Shown here one piece after another: positions 39,850 to 49,610 of a stretch of 64,000 bases of DNA (its first letter is position 1; every line of letters begins with the position of its first letter). Source of the stretch: Alphaproteobacteria bacterium (GTDB taxonomy: Bacteria; Pseudomonadota; Alphaproteobacteria; Rhizobiales; Xanthobacteraceae). Under the pieces are notes generated by a model. It did not search any database, had not been told where the DNA came from, and saw nothing but the letters and a program-made list of their open reading frames with translations. Made by a program: the position numbers and the translations under genes. The stretch is taken from positions 109,437 to 173,436 of the forward strand of contig VGEP01000005.1 of NCBI GenBank assembly GCA_016869215.1, in the 5' to 3' direction.

Positions 39850-41244
39850 ATGTCCCACGCCGAAGCCGTTCACACCCTGCAGCCCGCCGCGGGCGCAACC
39901 AAAGCGATCGTCGAGTTCGCCACCGGCCTGCGCTTCGAAGCGCTGCCCGATGAGGCGCGGCACTACGCGCGGCGGCACCTGCTGGACACCGTCGGCGTGA
40001 TGATCGCAGGCGCCGGCGGCACCATCGCGACTCAGGCCGAGACCGTCATCAAGTCGGTGCGGCCGGACGGCAAAATCCCGGTGCCCGGCCGCGCCCGCCG
40101 CGCCGACCTGCTCGACGCCGCCTTCCTCGGCGGCACCGCCGCCCACGGCATCGAGCTCGACGACGGCTACCGCCACGGCTCGGCACATTGCGGCTGCGTT
40201 GTGATCCCCACGGCGCTGAGCGTCGGCTACGACCGCAAGGTGTCCGGCCGCGCGCTGATCGAAGCGGTGGTCGCGGGCTACGAGACCAATATCTGCCTCG
40301 CGCGCGCCTGCGCGCCGGACCTGCGCCAGCGCGGTTTCCATCCGACCAGCGCGGTCGGCCCGTTCGGCGCCGCGATGGCGACCGCGCGGCTGCGCGGGTT
40401 GAACAGGACGCAATTCGCCAACGCGCTCGGGCTTGCGGCATCGAGCTCAGCGGGACTGTTCGCCTTCGTCGCTGGCGGCGGCGATGTGAAGCGGCTGCAC
40501 GCCGGCCACGCCTCGCGCGAAGGCATGCAGGCCGCGTTGCTTGCCGAGCAGGGCACCGAAGGTCCGCCGAACGTGATCGAAGGCCGCGACGGCTTCATGC
40601 AGGCCTTCGCCTTCGGCCGCATCGACAAGGCGCGGCCGATATCGCTGCCGCCTGTGGCCGAGTACGGCATCACCGATTGCTACATCAAGCCCTATGCCTG
40701 CTGCCGCCACATCCAGCCGGCGGTGGAGGCGACCTTCGGCCTGTGCAACGACGAGAACATCGCCTTCGGCGACATCAAGAAGGTCGAGGTCGAGACCTAC
40801 AAGATCGCGGCCGAGCACGCGCACGTGCCGTGGGACGACTTCGCCAGTGCGCAGCTTAGCTTCCCGTATCTGATGGGGCTCGCGGCGCGCTACCGCGGGG
40901 TGAAGTTCGAGCACTTCGACGACAAGAACCGCGCCGATCCGGCGTTCGCCGATTTCGCTGGCAAGCTCACGGTGTCGGCGCCGGCGGAGATCGACCAGCT
41001 CTATCCGAAGCTGCGTCCCGCGCGCGTGACCGTCACCACGTCCAAGGGCACGTTCGTCCGCCAGGCCGATGAGGCCTGGGGCTCGCGCATCGTGCCGCTC
41101 GACGACAAAGGGCTGATCGACAAGTTCCTCGATCTCGTCGGGCCGGTGCATGGGCCGGCGAAGGCGAAGGAGCTGTCGGAGCGGCTGTGGACCATCGAGC
41201 AGGCGGCGGACGTGTCGCCGCTGGTCGAGGCGCTGGCAAGGTAG
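39850..41244 (+). CDS. MmgE/PrpD family protein
   Basis: 'RRHLLDTVGVMIAGAGG', 'HGIELDDGYRHGSAHCGCVVIPTAL', 'KPYACCRHIQPAVEA'. Confidence 0.92.
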   Translation: MSHAEAVHTLQPAAGATKAIVEFATGLRFEALPDEARHYARRHLLDTVGVMIAGAGGTIATQAETVIKSVRPDGKIPVPGRARRADLLDAAFLGGTAAHGIELDDGYRHGSAHCGCVVIPTALSVGYDRKVSGRALIEAVVAGYETNICLARACAPDLRQRGFHPTSAVGPFGAAMATARLRGLNRTQFANALGLAASSSAGLFAFVAGGGDVKRLHAGHASREGMQAALLAEQGTEGPPNVIEGRDGFMQAFAFGRIDKARPISLPPVAEYGITDCYIKPYACCRHIQPAVEATFGLCNDENIAFGDIKKVEVETYKIAAEHAHVPWDDFASAQLSFPYLMGLAARYRGVKFEHFDDKNRADPAFADFAGKLTVSAPAEIDQLYPKLRPARVTVTTSKGTFVRQADEAWGSRIVPLDDKGLIDKFLDLVGPVHGPAKAKELSERLWTIEQAADVSPLVEALAR

Positions 41245-41264
41245 CGGCGAGCATCCCGACAAAG

Positions 41265-41395
41265 GGGCTTTCCCCGCGCGCGATGCAGCGCGAAGCGTTG
41301 CATCGCAGACGCGGAGTCCCGATTGCTTGCTAAGCGACCGGGGTCCCGGGTCTGCAGCGCACCACTTCGTGCTGCGCTGCGACCGGGACACAAAA
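41265..41395. repeat. Intergenic palindromic repeat, family C (single copy seen)
   Basis: cgatgcagcgcgaagcgttgcatcg hairpin, then ggggtcccgggtctgcagcgcaccacttcgtgctgcgctgcgacc hairpin, between convergent genes. Confidence 0.6.
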
Positions 41396-41399
41396 CCAC

Positions 41400-42380
41400 C
41401 TACCGCTTCGCCCGCGGCTTGACCGTGGGATTGCCCAACCTCAGCGGTTCGCCCTTCTCGAACTTCACGATCTGCTCGAAGGTCTCGCGGAAGTACAGCT
41501 CGAAATTGTCCCACTCCGCCCATCCGAGATGCGGCGTGCACAGCACGTTCGGCATCTTCAGGAACGGGTGATTGCCGTCGACGATCGGCTCCTCCTCGTA
41601 GACGTCCACCGCCGCGTAGCCCGGCCGCCCCTTGTTGAGCGCTTCCAGCAGCGCGCCCGGCGCAATCAACTCCGCGCGCGCGACGTTGACCAGCAGCGAG
41701 GTCGGCTTCATGCGCGCGAGGTCCTCAGGCCCGACGATGCCGCGCGTCTCCTTGCGCAGCCGCACGCTGAGCGAAAGGACATCGGACCGCTCGAACAGGT
41801 CGGCCTTGCTCTTCGCAGCCTCATAACCCGCGGCGGCGGCCTTTTTCAGCGAATTCTCCTGGCCCCACACCAGCACGTTCATGCCGAGCCCCTTGCCGCC
41901 CTCCGCCACCAGCGCGCCGATGGCGCCGAGGCCGAAGATGCCGAGCGTCGAGCCGCGAATGCGGTGCGACAGCGTGCACGGCCATTCGCCATGCCGCATG
42001 CGCTCGGCCTCCAGCGCAATGTTGCGGCGCGAGGCGACGATCAGCGCCAGCGTCAGTTCAGCGGGCGCGACCGGCGAGTTGCTCACCCCGGTCGCGACCG
42101 GAATGCCAAGCTCGGTCGCCGCGGCCATGTCGATGTATTGCGAGGTCCGCCCGATCAGCGCAATCAGCTTCAGCTTGGGCAACCGTTCCAGCAGCGAGCG
42201 CGTCAGCTCGATGCGCTCGCGGATCACCACCACCACGTCCGCGTCGGCAAGCCGCTGGGCAAGTTCATTCTCGTCGCGCGCCGGCGTGCGATAGCGCACC
42301 ACGTCGTGATGGCGGATCAGCGAAAAGCAGGGTAGCCGATCGACCATGTCCTGGTAGTCGTTGGGGATGACGATTTTCAT
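41400..42380 (-). CDS. D-2-hydroxyacid dehydrogenase family protein
   Basis: 'STLGIFGLGAIGALVAEGGKGLGMNVLVWGQ', 'LLVNVARAELIAPGALLEALNKGRPGYAAVDVYEEEP'. Start at the MKIVIPNDY Met. Confidence 0.92.
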   Translation of the reverse strand: MKIVIPNDYQDMVDRLPCFSLIRHHDVVRYRTPARDENELAQRLADADVVVVIRERIELTRSLLERLPKLKLIALIGRTSQYIDMAAATELGIPVATGVSNSPVAPAELTLALIVASRRNIALEAERMRHGEWPCTLSHRIRGSTLGIFGLGAIGALVAEGGKGLGMNVLVWGQENSLKKAAAAGYEAAKSKADLFERSDVLSLSVRLRKETRGIVGPEDLARMKPTSLLVNVARAELIAPGALLEALNKGRPGYAAVDVYEEEPIVDGNHPFLKMPNVLCTPHLGWAEWDNFELYFRETFEQIVKFEKGEPLRLGNPTVKPRAKR

Positions 42381-42416
42381 GGAAGGCTCTGTGGGTGCCA
42401 CAAACTCGGCGGGACT

Positions 42417-42573
42417 CCCTCTCCCCGCCCGGCGGGGAGAGGATTGGGGTGAGGGGGTATATACGATCGCTCGGGAGTCCCGATAGGCCCCTCACCCGGA
42501 TCGCCATAGTGCGTCGAAGACGCGCGTGGACGCGCTTACGGCGATCCGACCTCTCCCCGCAAGCGGGGAGAGG
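42417..42573. repeat. Intergenic palindromic repeat, family A copy 2
   Basis: ccctctccccgcccggcggggagaggattggggtgaggggg ... cccctcacccgg ... ctctccccgcaagcggggagagg. Confidence 0.78.
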
Positions 42574-42590
42574 TAAGGCCACGACCACGC

Positions 42591-43379
42591 TCACTTGCCC
42601 GTCATGAACTCCTCGATCTCCGCCAGATACCGCTGCGGCGCCTCGATGTTGGAAATGTGCCCCGCGCCGTCGAGCATCACGTAGCGCGCGCCGGGCACGG
42701 CCGCAGCCATCGGCCGCATCATCTCGGGCGCGGCGCCGACGTCGTGCTCGCCGCCCATGAACAGAGTCGGCACCTTGATCCTGGGCAGGTTCGCGCCCTC
42801 GGACAGTCCGCGCAGCGCCTCGCAGCAGCCGATGTGGCCGTCCACGGCGGTGTTGCGGATCATGGCGCGGAAGCGGTCGACCGCTGCCGGGTTCTTTGCA
42901 ACAAAGCCCGGCGTGAAAAAGCGCGCCAACGTCGGCTCGACCATGCCGTCCATGCCCTTCTCGCGCGTGGTCTTGATGCGTTCGACGAACACGTTCTGGT
43001 AGGCCTCGTTGGCGTCGGCGCGGCAGTCGGTCGCGATGAGGCAGCGGAATTTCTCCGGCCGCCGCGCCGCAAGGTGAATGCCGATCATGCCGCCGAGCGA
43101 CAGGCCGACGTAGTGCGTGCGGTCGACGCCGACGGCGTTCCACAGCGCCAGCACATCGCTCGCCAGCTGCGCAATGGTGTAAGGCGGCGCCGGAGCGGCG
43201 GTCCTGCCGTGGCCGCGCATGTCGTAGCGCAACACGCGAAAACGGTCCTTCAACGCCCGCGCCTGCTCGTCCCACATCTCCAGCGAGGTCACGAGCGAAT
43301 TGGCGAAGGTCAGCCAGGGCGCGCCCTCCGGCCCCTCGATTGTGTAATTCATATCGAAGCCGTTGACGGCAATCTTCAT
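42591..43379 (-). CDS. Alpha/beta hydrolase (3-oxoadipate enol-lactonase-like)
   Basis: 'VLRYDMRGHGRTAAPAPPYTIAQLASDVLALWNAVGVDRTHYVGLSLGGMIGIHLAARRPEKF', 'DGAGHISNIEAPQRYLAEIEEFM'. Confidence 0.9.
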   Translation of the reverse strand: MKIAVNGFDMNYTIEGPEGAPWLTFANSLVTSLEMWDEQARALKDRFRVLRYDMRGHGRTAAPAPPYTIAQLASDVLALWNAVGVDRTHYVGLSLGGMIGIHLAARRPEKFRCLIATDCRADANEAYQNVFVERIKTTREKGMDGMVEPTLARFFTPGFVAKNPAAVDRFRAMIRNTAVDGHIGCCEALRGLSEGANLPRIKVPTLFMGGEHDVGAAPEMMRPMAAAVPGARYVMLDGAGHISNIEAPQRYLAEIEEFMTGK

Positions 43380-44416
43380 TGCTTCGCCTCGCCCGGCGGG
43401 TTCACGCCGAATTTTGCCGCGGTGTCCGCGATCTGCTGCCATGTTTTGATGGGAATGGAAATTCCGTCGCGCAGCCTGCGTTCATACTCGCGAGCGCCGC
43501 GTTCGCCCGGCATCAGGATTTCGGCAAAGCCCTCCGCGCGCGGCTGCGCCTTGATCTCGCGGGGCAGCGCGGCGAGATCGCCCCCAAGCCCGGCGTTGCC
43601 GAGCACGCTCAGGTCCATCGCCACGATCAGGCTGTTCTGCCGCACGTGCTCCTTGAGCTTGGGATCGGCGAGCGCGGTCGCAATCAGCGGATTGCCGAGC
43701 GCCACGCTGGTCAGGCACTCGATCATCAGCGACAGGCCCGCGCCCTTCGGGCCGGCCATCGGCGTGAGAATCGCGGCGGCGTCCGGATCGACGGTCGGCC
43801 AGCCCTCGCGGTCGAGCGCCATCCCGGCCGGCAGCGGCTTTCCGGTGGCCTTGGCGACCGCGATCTTGCCGCGCGAACTGGTGGAGGTCGACATGTCGAG
43901 CAGGAGCCCGCCGGGCATGGCGATGGCGATCGGGTTGGTCGAGACCGCGGCCGTGCGCGTGCCGTGGTAGGCCATCATCGGGCGCAGCGCCGACATCGCG
44001 ATCGCCGCCATGCCGGCCGCCGCCACGCGCTCCGCGTAGTATCCGATGGCGCCCGCATGCGTGTGATCCTGCACCAGCACCCAGGCAGCCGCATGCTCGC
44101 GCGCCTGCGCGATCGCCACGTCCACGGCCGGCGTCATGGCGGCCGGTCCGATGGCACCGCCGCCGTCGATCCTGGCGACCGCGCCCTTGCGCAGCGTGAC
44201 CTTTGGGCGCGCCGATGCGTCGATTACGCCGTTTGCGATCCACGACGTGTAGAGCGCGATACGCCACGCCCCGTGCGAGGGATGGCCCCGCAGATCGGCC
44301 CAGATCAGCACGTCGGCGGTGGCCGAAGCTTGCTCGTCGGGCAACCCGGCTTTGCGGAACACATCGCGCGTGAACGCGCGCAGCGGCTCGACCTGAAAGA
44401 TGACGCGGTCGGCCAT
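43376..44416 (-). CDS. Ldh family oxidoreductase (malate/L-lactate/ureidoglycolate dehydrogenase type)
   Basis: 'ADVLIWADLRGHPSHGAWRIALY', 'TNPIAIAMPGG', 'GPKGAGLSLMIECLTSVALG'. Confidence 0.9.
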   Translation of the reverse strand: MADRVIFQVEPLRAFTRDVFRKAGLPDEQASATADVLIWADLRGHPSHGAWRIALYTSWIANGVIDASARPKVTLRKGAVARIDGGGAIGPAAMTPAVDVAIAQAREHAAAWVLVQDHTHAGAIGYYAERVAAAGMAAIAMSALRPMMAYHGTRTAAVSTNPIAIAMPGGLLLDMSTSTSSRGKIAVAKATGKPLPAGMALDREGWPTVDPDAAAILTPMAGPKGAGLSLMIECLTSVALGNPLIATALADPKLKEHVRQNSLIVAMDLSVLGNAGLGGDLAALPREIKAQPRAEGFAEILMPGERGAREYERRLRDGISIPIKTWQQIADTAAKFGVNPPGEAKQ

Positions 44417-44417
44417 G

Positions 44418-45158
44418 TCAGCGCCTCGACACGATGTTGCCGTCGGCGTCGCGGCGCGCGAACTGCGTGGCTCCGAACTGAAGGTCCCACTCCTCGTCGG
44501 TGTGCTTCTCGAAGCGGTTGTTCTGCTTCAGCACCTCGAGCGCGCGCTTGACCGCAGGCCGCTCGGCGACGGTGTCGCGCCAGCGTTTCACGTTCGGATA
44601 GTCCTCGATGTCGACGCCGTGAAACGACGGCATCCGCAGCCAGGGATAAACCGCCATGTCGGCGATGGTGTATTCGCTCGCGGCGAACCACGCGCGGTCC
44701 GCAAGATGCAGGTCCATGACGTTATAGAGGCGGTTGGCCTGCCGCACGTAGCGTTCGATGCCGACTTCGAGCTTCTCGCGCGGGTGATGGTCGGGACCGT
44801 ATTTGTGGAACACATGCGCCTGGCCCAGCATCGGGCCGACGCTCGACATCTGGAACATCAGCCATTGCATGGTGTCGTGGCGTTTCATCGGCTCGGTGGG
44901 AAAGAACCGCCCGGCCTTCTCGGCGAGATAGAACAGGATCGCGCCGGACTCGAACAGCGCGATTTCCTTCCCGCCCGGCCCGTCGCGATCGATCATCGCG
45001 GGCGTCTTGTTGTTCGGGCTGATCTTGAGAAACCAGGGCTGGAACTGTTCGCCCTTTCCGATCACGACCGGGTGCGCCTTGTACGGCAGGCCGCACTCTT
45101 CGAGCATGATGTGGACCTTGTGGCCGTTCGACGTCGGCCAGGAGTAGAGATCGATCAT
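44418..45158 (-). CDS. Glutathione S-transferase family protein (YghU-like)
   Basis: 'IDLYSWPTSNGHKVHIMLEECGLPYKAHPVVIGKGEQF', 'SPNNKTPAMIDRDGPGGKEIALFESGAILFYLAEK'. Confidence 0.92.
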   Translation of the reverse strand: MIDLYSWPTSNGHKVHIMLEECGLPYKAHPVVIGKGEQFQPWFLKISPNNKTPAMIDRDGPGGKEIALFESGAILFYLAEKAGRFFPTEPMKRHDTMQWLMFQMSSVGPMLGQAHVFHKYGPDHHPREKLEVGIERYVRQANRLYNVMDLHLADRAWFAASEYTIADMAVYPWLRMPSFHGVDIEDYPNVKRWRDTVAERPAVKRALEVLKQNNRFEKHTDEEWDLQFGATQFARRDADGNIVSRR

Positions 45159-45225
45159 TGGGGGCTCGCGAACTCGATGTCGCTGAATGACTTGAAGCGC
45201 TTTGTCTACGCCGAAGCCCTTCCGC

Positions 45226-45314
45226 TGTCATGCGCGGGCTTGACCCGCGCATCCCGATTGTGGACGCACTATGCTCACCTAAACGGGATGGCCGGGACAA
45301 GCCCGGCCATGACG
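45226..45314. repeat. Intergenic palindromic repeat, family B
   Basis: tgtcatgcgcgggcttgacccgcgcatccc ... ggatggccgggacaagcccggccatgacg, two nested hairpins. Confidence 0.72.
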
Positions 45315-45330
45315 TGGCGGGGCATGAGCA

Positions 45331-46362
45331 TTACGCAACCCTCAGCGCGGCGCGGCCGATGACCTCGCCGCGCTCGACCAGATCGTGGACGGCTTCGGCC
45401 TCCTCCAGCGGGCGCAGCACCGTGACCAGCGGAAACACCTCGCCGCGCGCCACGAGTTCGAGACAATCCATGATTTCGGTGCGCGTGACGTAGCGGCTGC
45501 CGAGCAATTCCTGCTCCTTGTTGAGCAGGTCCGCCGCCGACGCCTGGAACGTCTGACCCGAGCCGCCGAGCGTCACGAGCCGCCCGCAGCGGCCGAGCGC
45601 GCGGGCGCCGGCCTCCAGCGTCGACGTGGCGGACACGTAGTCGATAACGACATCGACGCCCTCACCCCGCGTGAGCTCAAGCAGTTGCTCGGTCACGCGG
45701 CCCTGACTCGCATCGACAACCTCATCCGCACCCGCCTTGCGGCAGGCGTCGAACTTCGAGGATTTGGTGTCGACCGCGATCACGCGCGTGCGCGCCCACT
45801 TCGCCATCATCACCTGATGGATGCCAAGCCCGCCGCCCGCGCCGATCACCGCCACCGTCTCGCCGGACTTCACGCGGGCGCGGCGCAGCACCTTGTAGGG
45901 CGTCGCCAGCGCGTCGGTGACGACGCCGATTTCGGCCGGATGCTTCTTCCAATCGAGCCCGTCCGGCAGCCTGATGAAGATATGCGCCGGCAGCTTGATG
46001 TACTCGGCGTAACCGCCATCGCAATTCAAACCAACTTGCCCGCCGCCGTTCGAACACAGCGGTTCGAGCTGCGACAGGCAGTAACGGCAATGGCCGCAGT
46101 TGAGGTAGAAATAGGCCGTCACCGGATCGCCCGGCTTAAGCGACGTCACGCCCGCGCCCACCTCGACAATTTCACCGGTGATCTCGTGGCCGATGATGCG
46201 CGGGAACGCGATCTTCCGCCGTCCGGCCTTGGCGTGCTGGATGGTCAGGCCCGAGCCGCAGGTAACGACGCGCGCCACCGCCTCGCCGGGACCGGCGGCC
46301 GGATCGGGACGCTGCACCTTTTCAAAGGGCTGGTTCGGTCCGTTCAGAACCATCGCTCTCAT
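45331..46362 (-). CDS. Zinc-dependent alcohol dehydrogenase family protein
   Basis: 'IIGHEITGEIVEVGAGVTSLKPGDPVTAYFYLNCGHCRYCLSQLEPLC', 'VAVIGAGGGLGIHQVMMAKWA'. Start at the MRAMVLNG Met. Confidence 0.92.
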   Translation of the reverse strand: MRAMVLNGPNQPFEKVQRPDPAAGPGEAVARVVTCGSGLTIQHAKAGRRKIAFPRIIGHEITGEIVEVGAGVTSLKPGDPVTAYFYLNCGHCRYCLSQLEPLCSNGGGQVGLNCDGGYAEYIKLPAHIFIRLPDGLDWKKHPAEIGVVTDALATPYKVLRRARVKSGETVAVIGAGGGLGIHQVMMAKWARTRVIAVDTKSSKFDACRKAGADEVVDASQGRVTEQLLELTRGEGVDVVIDYVSATSTLEAGARALGRCGRLVTLGGSGQTFQASAADLLNKEQELLGSRYVTRTEIMDCLELVARGEVFPLVTVLRPLEEAEAVHDLVERGEVIGRAALRVA

Positions 46363-46621
46363 CGCGGCCTCCCCGTTCGCCCGCCACACCAGGCCCTTAC
46401 GCGCACTGGCAGACGCGAGAACGGGCTTGGCGGGATATGCGGCAATCTGGCACGATTGGCGGTGCCATTTGCAAGTCCGGAAGCGAGCCAATTGCGGCTA
46501 GAGTGATAGCCGATCGAATGGACATCTATTTGGGGGGAACTGCGTCCACGGAAGGTCATTCAAACAGAAGACAAGAAGAATTCCGGTCCTCCGTCGGCGC
46601 GAAAGCAAGCGGGAGGAGTCA

Positions 46622-47743
46622 ATGCATTCGCGCAAGTCAACCATGAGGCCGATCGCAGTCGTTGCCGCGCCCTTTGTTGCGCTGATCGTATCGGCGGGTA
46701 TCGGATTGTCCGCCGAACTGTCGCCGCAGGAGAAGAAGCTGGTCGAAGGCGCCAAGAAGGAAGGCGCCGTCACGCTGCTGAATCCGATCTTCAGCGACCG
46801 GACCGGCGAATTGCTCGGCAAGGCCTTCGTCCAGCACTACAATCTCGGGCCGAACTTCAAATTCAACAACCTGCGCAAGGGCACCGGCCAGACCGTCGCT
46901 CAGGTCCGCCAGGAAATTCTGGCCAGGAAGTTCACGGTCGACATCCTGCTGGTCAGCGCGCCGGCGTTTTTCGACGAGGCCGCCAAGCGCGGCGCGTTCG
47001 AGGCGCTCGACAGCGCCTACTGGAAGAATCACGCCGACCTGTCGAAAACTGCGGGCCAGTATTCCAATTATCCGTATGTTGTCGTGCCGTTCGCATATTC
47101 GTTCCAGCCGGTCTGGAACAGCGCATGCCCTGGCATGGCGAACTTCAGCGCCGACAACTACAACGATGTCGTCAAAGCCGACCTCAAGGGCAAGACCATC
47201 GCCTCCGACCTGACGAAGAGCATCACCTACACCAACACGGCGATATCGCTCGCGGAGGCCGGCGCGCTCGACCTGAAGACTTACTGGGACAAGCTCAAGG
47301 CGACCGATCCGCTGGTCGAATTCCGCACCGAGCCGAAGATGCAGATGGTCATCACCTGCCAGCGGCCGGTCGATATGTGGAACCTGTCCGGACGCGTCTA
47401 CCAGAACGTCGTCAAGAAGACCGACCTCGCCAAGACGATCAAGATCGGATCCTACAAGGAAGGCCAGGTCATGCTCGGCAACCAGGCCGCCGTGATCAAG
47501 GGCGGACCGAATCCGAATGCCGCCAGGCTCCTGATCGACTTCATGCTCAAGAAGGAAGGCACCGACATCTTCATCGAGGGCGAGGCGATGTACAGCTTCA
47601 TGAAGGGCTACTCCCCGCCCCCCGAGACCAAGCCCTACGTTTTCGACCTGACCAAGACCAGACTGCTCGGTCTGAAGGACTGGGTCGGAGCCGGTAAGAC
47701 CGCCGCCGCCGTGCGCGACGCGTGGCAAGCCAAGTTCCAGTAG
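46622..47743 (+). CDS. Extracellular substrate-binding protein of an iron/polyamine-type ABC transporter
   Basis: Signal peptide; 'EKKLVEGAKKEGAVTLLNPIFSDRTGELLGKAFVQHY...VRQEILARKFTVDILL'. Confidence 0.87.
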   Translation: MHSRKSTMRPIAVVAAPFVALIVSAGIGLSAELSPQEKKLVEGAKKEGAVTLLNPIFSDRTGELLGKAFVQHYNLGPNFKFNNLRKGTGQTVAQVRQEILARKFTVDILLVSAPAFFDEAAKRGAFEALDSAYWKNHADLSKTAGQYSNYPYVVVPFAYSFQPVWNSACPGMANFSADNYNDVVKADLKGKTIASDLTKSITYTNTAISLAEAGALDLKTYWDKLKATDPLVEFRTEPKMQMVITCQRPVDMWNLSGRVYQNVVKKTDLAKTIKIGSYKEGQVMLGNQAAVIKGGPNPNAARLLIDFMLKKEGTDIFIEGEAMYSFMKGYSPPPETKPYVFDLTKTRLLGLKDWVGAGKTAAAVRDAWQAKFQ

Positions 47744-47762
47744 TCGGATCGATGCAAACTCC

Positions 47763-47793
47763 GGCCGGGGTCCGCCGTGCGCGGGCCCCGGCC
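47763..47793 (+). terminator. Hairpin between SBP and permease genes (attenuator-like)
   Basis: GGCCGGGGTCCGCCGTGCGCGGGCCCCGGCC, strong GC stem, no T-tract. Confidence 0.5.
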
Positions 47794-49585
47794 ATATTCC
47801 CGGACCGCAGTGCGTGACGGACATCTCGCCGTGAGCGTTCAGACCATTCCCGGAGCTGCCGCCGCCGACGCGCCGCAATCGAGCCGCTGGCGCAGCCTGG
47901 TCACACAGGAGTCGGTTTCGACATTGGTGGTCAGCGTGATCGTCGGCGCAGCGGTGATCCTGCCGCTGATCACGCTGGTCGTCAGCAGCTTCAAGGTGCT
48001 CGACTCGGGCGGCTTCGACACCACTTGGGGATTCGACAACTACAAGCGGCTGTTCACCGACCGCATCATCCCGAAGGCGTTCGTCAATACGCTGATCATC
48101 AGCTTCGGGTCGACGGTGGTCGCGACGTTTTTCGGCGTTTCGCTCGCCTGGATCAACGCGCGGACCAACTGCCCGTGGCGCGAGCGGCTCGAGCCGTACA
48201 ATCTGATCCCGTTCTTTCTCAGCCCGTTCGTCGGCGCCATCGCCTGGCACAATCTCGCCTCGTCCAAAACCGGTCTGCTGAACGTCTGGGCCCGCGAGTA
48301 TCTCGGCATCGAGACCCACCTGCTCAACGTCAACAACCTCTGGGGTGTGGTCTGGGTCACGGGGATATTCTTCGCACCGCTGGTCTACCTGTTCGTGGTC
48401 GGATCGCTGCGGCGCATGGATCCGTCGCTGGAAGATTCCGCACGCACCACCGGCGCCGGACTGTTCCGGACCACCATGACCGTAACGCTTCCGCTGGTGA
48501 TGCCCGGCATCCTCTCCGGTGCGATCATCGTGTTCGTGACCGCCGCGGGCGAGTTCGGCGTACCGTTCAAGCTCAGCGCGCCCTACGGCTGGGAGACGCT
48601 GACCACGCAGATCTTCTCAAAGGCCGTCGGCGACGACGCCAATCACTACCTCGGCGCCACTATGAGCATGGCGCTGGGCGCCATCTGCGCGGCCTTCATC
48701 TACGTGCAGCAGCGCTACATCGCGCCGCGCTCGTTCACCACCGTGACCGGCAAGGGCTTCCGGCCGAACGTGCTCGATCTCGGCCCGTGGAAGTGGGTGG
48801 CGTTCGGCTACAACATTGCCTTCATCATGGTGGCGGTGGTGATGCCGATCCTGTGCCTCTTCATCGTGAGTCTGCATCCGGTCTGGGAAGGCCGCATCTT
48901 CCTGAACGAGCTCACCACCATCAACTACGAAAAGACGCTGTTCTGGTGGCAGTCCGGCGCCATCAAGGCCGCGACCAACGGCATCTACAACAGCTTCTTC
49001 CTGGCGTTTGTCGGCGCCAGCATCGCAATGGTCCTGTCGCTGGTCGTGTCGCACATGATCCATCGCACCAAGGGCTTCGGTGCGCGACTGCTCGACTTCC
49101 TGTGCGTCGTGCCGATCGGGTTCCCCGGCATCGTGCTCGCGATGGGCGTTCTGGTGACGTACATCCAGACCCCGATCTACGCCACGCTCTGGATCATCAT
49201 GCTGGGTTACATCACGCGATTCTTCCCCTACGGGCAGCGCAACATCTCGTCCGTGATGCTGGCAATCTCGGAAGAACTGGATCAGAGCTCGCGGATGGCG
49301 GGCGCGTCGTGGTTCACGACGTTGCGCCGGATCACCATCCCGCTGCTCAAGCCCGGCATCTTCGCCGGCTGGGTGCTGCTGTTCATCATCTTCCTGCGTG
49401 AACTGTCGATCTCGATCATCCTGTACACGTCGGGAACCGAGACGCTTTCGGTCGGCGTGTATTACCTCGCCAATTTCGAGAACGAGCCGCTGACCTGCGC
49501 GCTGTCGATCGCGCAGACCGTGGTGCTGTTGATCTGCATCATCGTATTCCGGCGTGTGGCGGGCCGCGAGGCGCTGACGGCGTAA
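47777..49585 (+). CDS. ABC transporter permease, fused two-domain FbpB-like type (start approximate)
   Basis: Multiple TM segments; two EAA-like loops 'RTTGAGLFRTTMTVTLPLVMPGILSG' and 'SRMAGASWFTTLRRITIPLLKPGIFAG'. Annotated start overlaps the hairpin; a downstream start is possible. Confidence 0.9.
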   Translation: MRGPRPYSRTAVRDGHLAVSVQTIPGAAAADAPQSSRWRSLVTQESVSTLVVSVIVGAAVILPLITLVVSSFKVLDSGGFDTTWGFDNYKRLFTDRIIPKAFVNTLIISFGSTVVATFFGVSLAWINARTNCPWRERLEPYNLIPFFLSPFVGAIAWHNLASSKTGLLNVWAREYLGIETHLLNVNNLWGVVWVTGIFFAPLVYLFVVGSLRRMDPSLEDSARTTGAGLFRTTMTVTLPLVMPGILSGAIIVFVTAAGEFGVPFKLSAPYGWETLTTQIFSKAVGDDANHYLGATMSMALGAICAAFIYVQQRYIAPRSFTTVTGKGFRPNVLDLGPWKWVAFGYNIAFIMVAVVMPILCLFIVSLHPVWEGRIFLNELTTINYEKTLFWWQSGAIKAATNGIYNSFFLAFVGASIAMVLSLVVSHMIHRTKGFGARLLDFLCVVPIGFPGIVLAMGVLVTYIQTPIYATLWIIMLGYITRFFPYGQRNISSVMLAISEELDQSSRMAGASWFTTLRRITIPLLKPGIFAGWVLLFIIFLRELSISIILYTSGTETLSVGVYYLANFENEPLTCALSIAQTVVLLICIIVFRRVAGREALTA

Positions 49586-49610
49586 TGGGATTGGGAACGG
49601 TGCCGGCGTC

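Noticed and set aside
42417-42573. Repeat clusters considered as CRISPR
   Set aside because: Only dispersed single palindromic units kilobases apart, with no regular spacer structure or cas genes.
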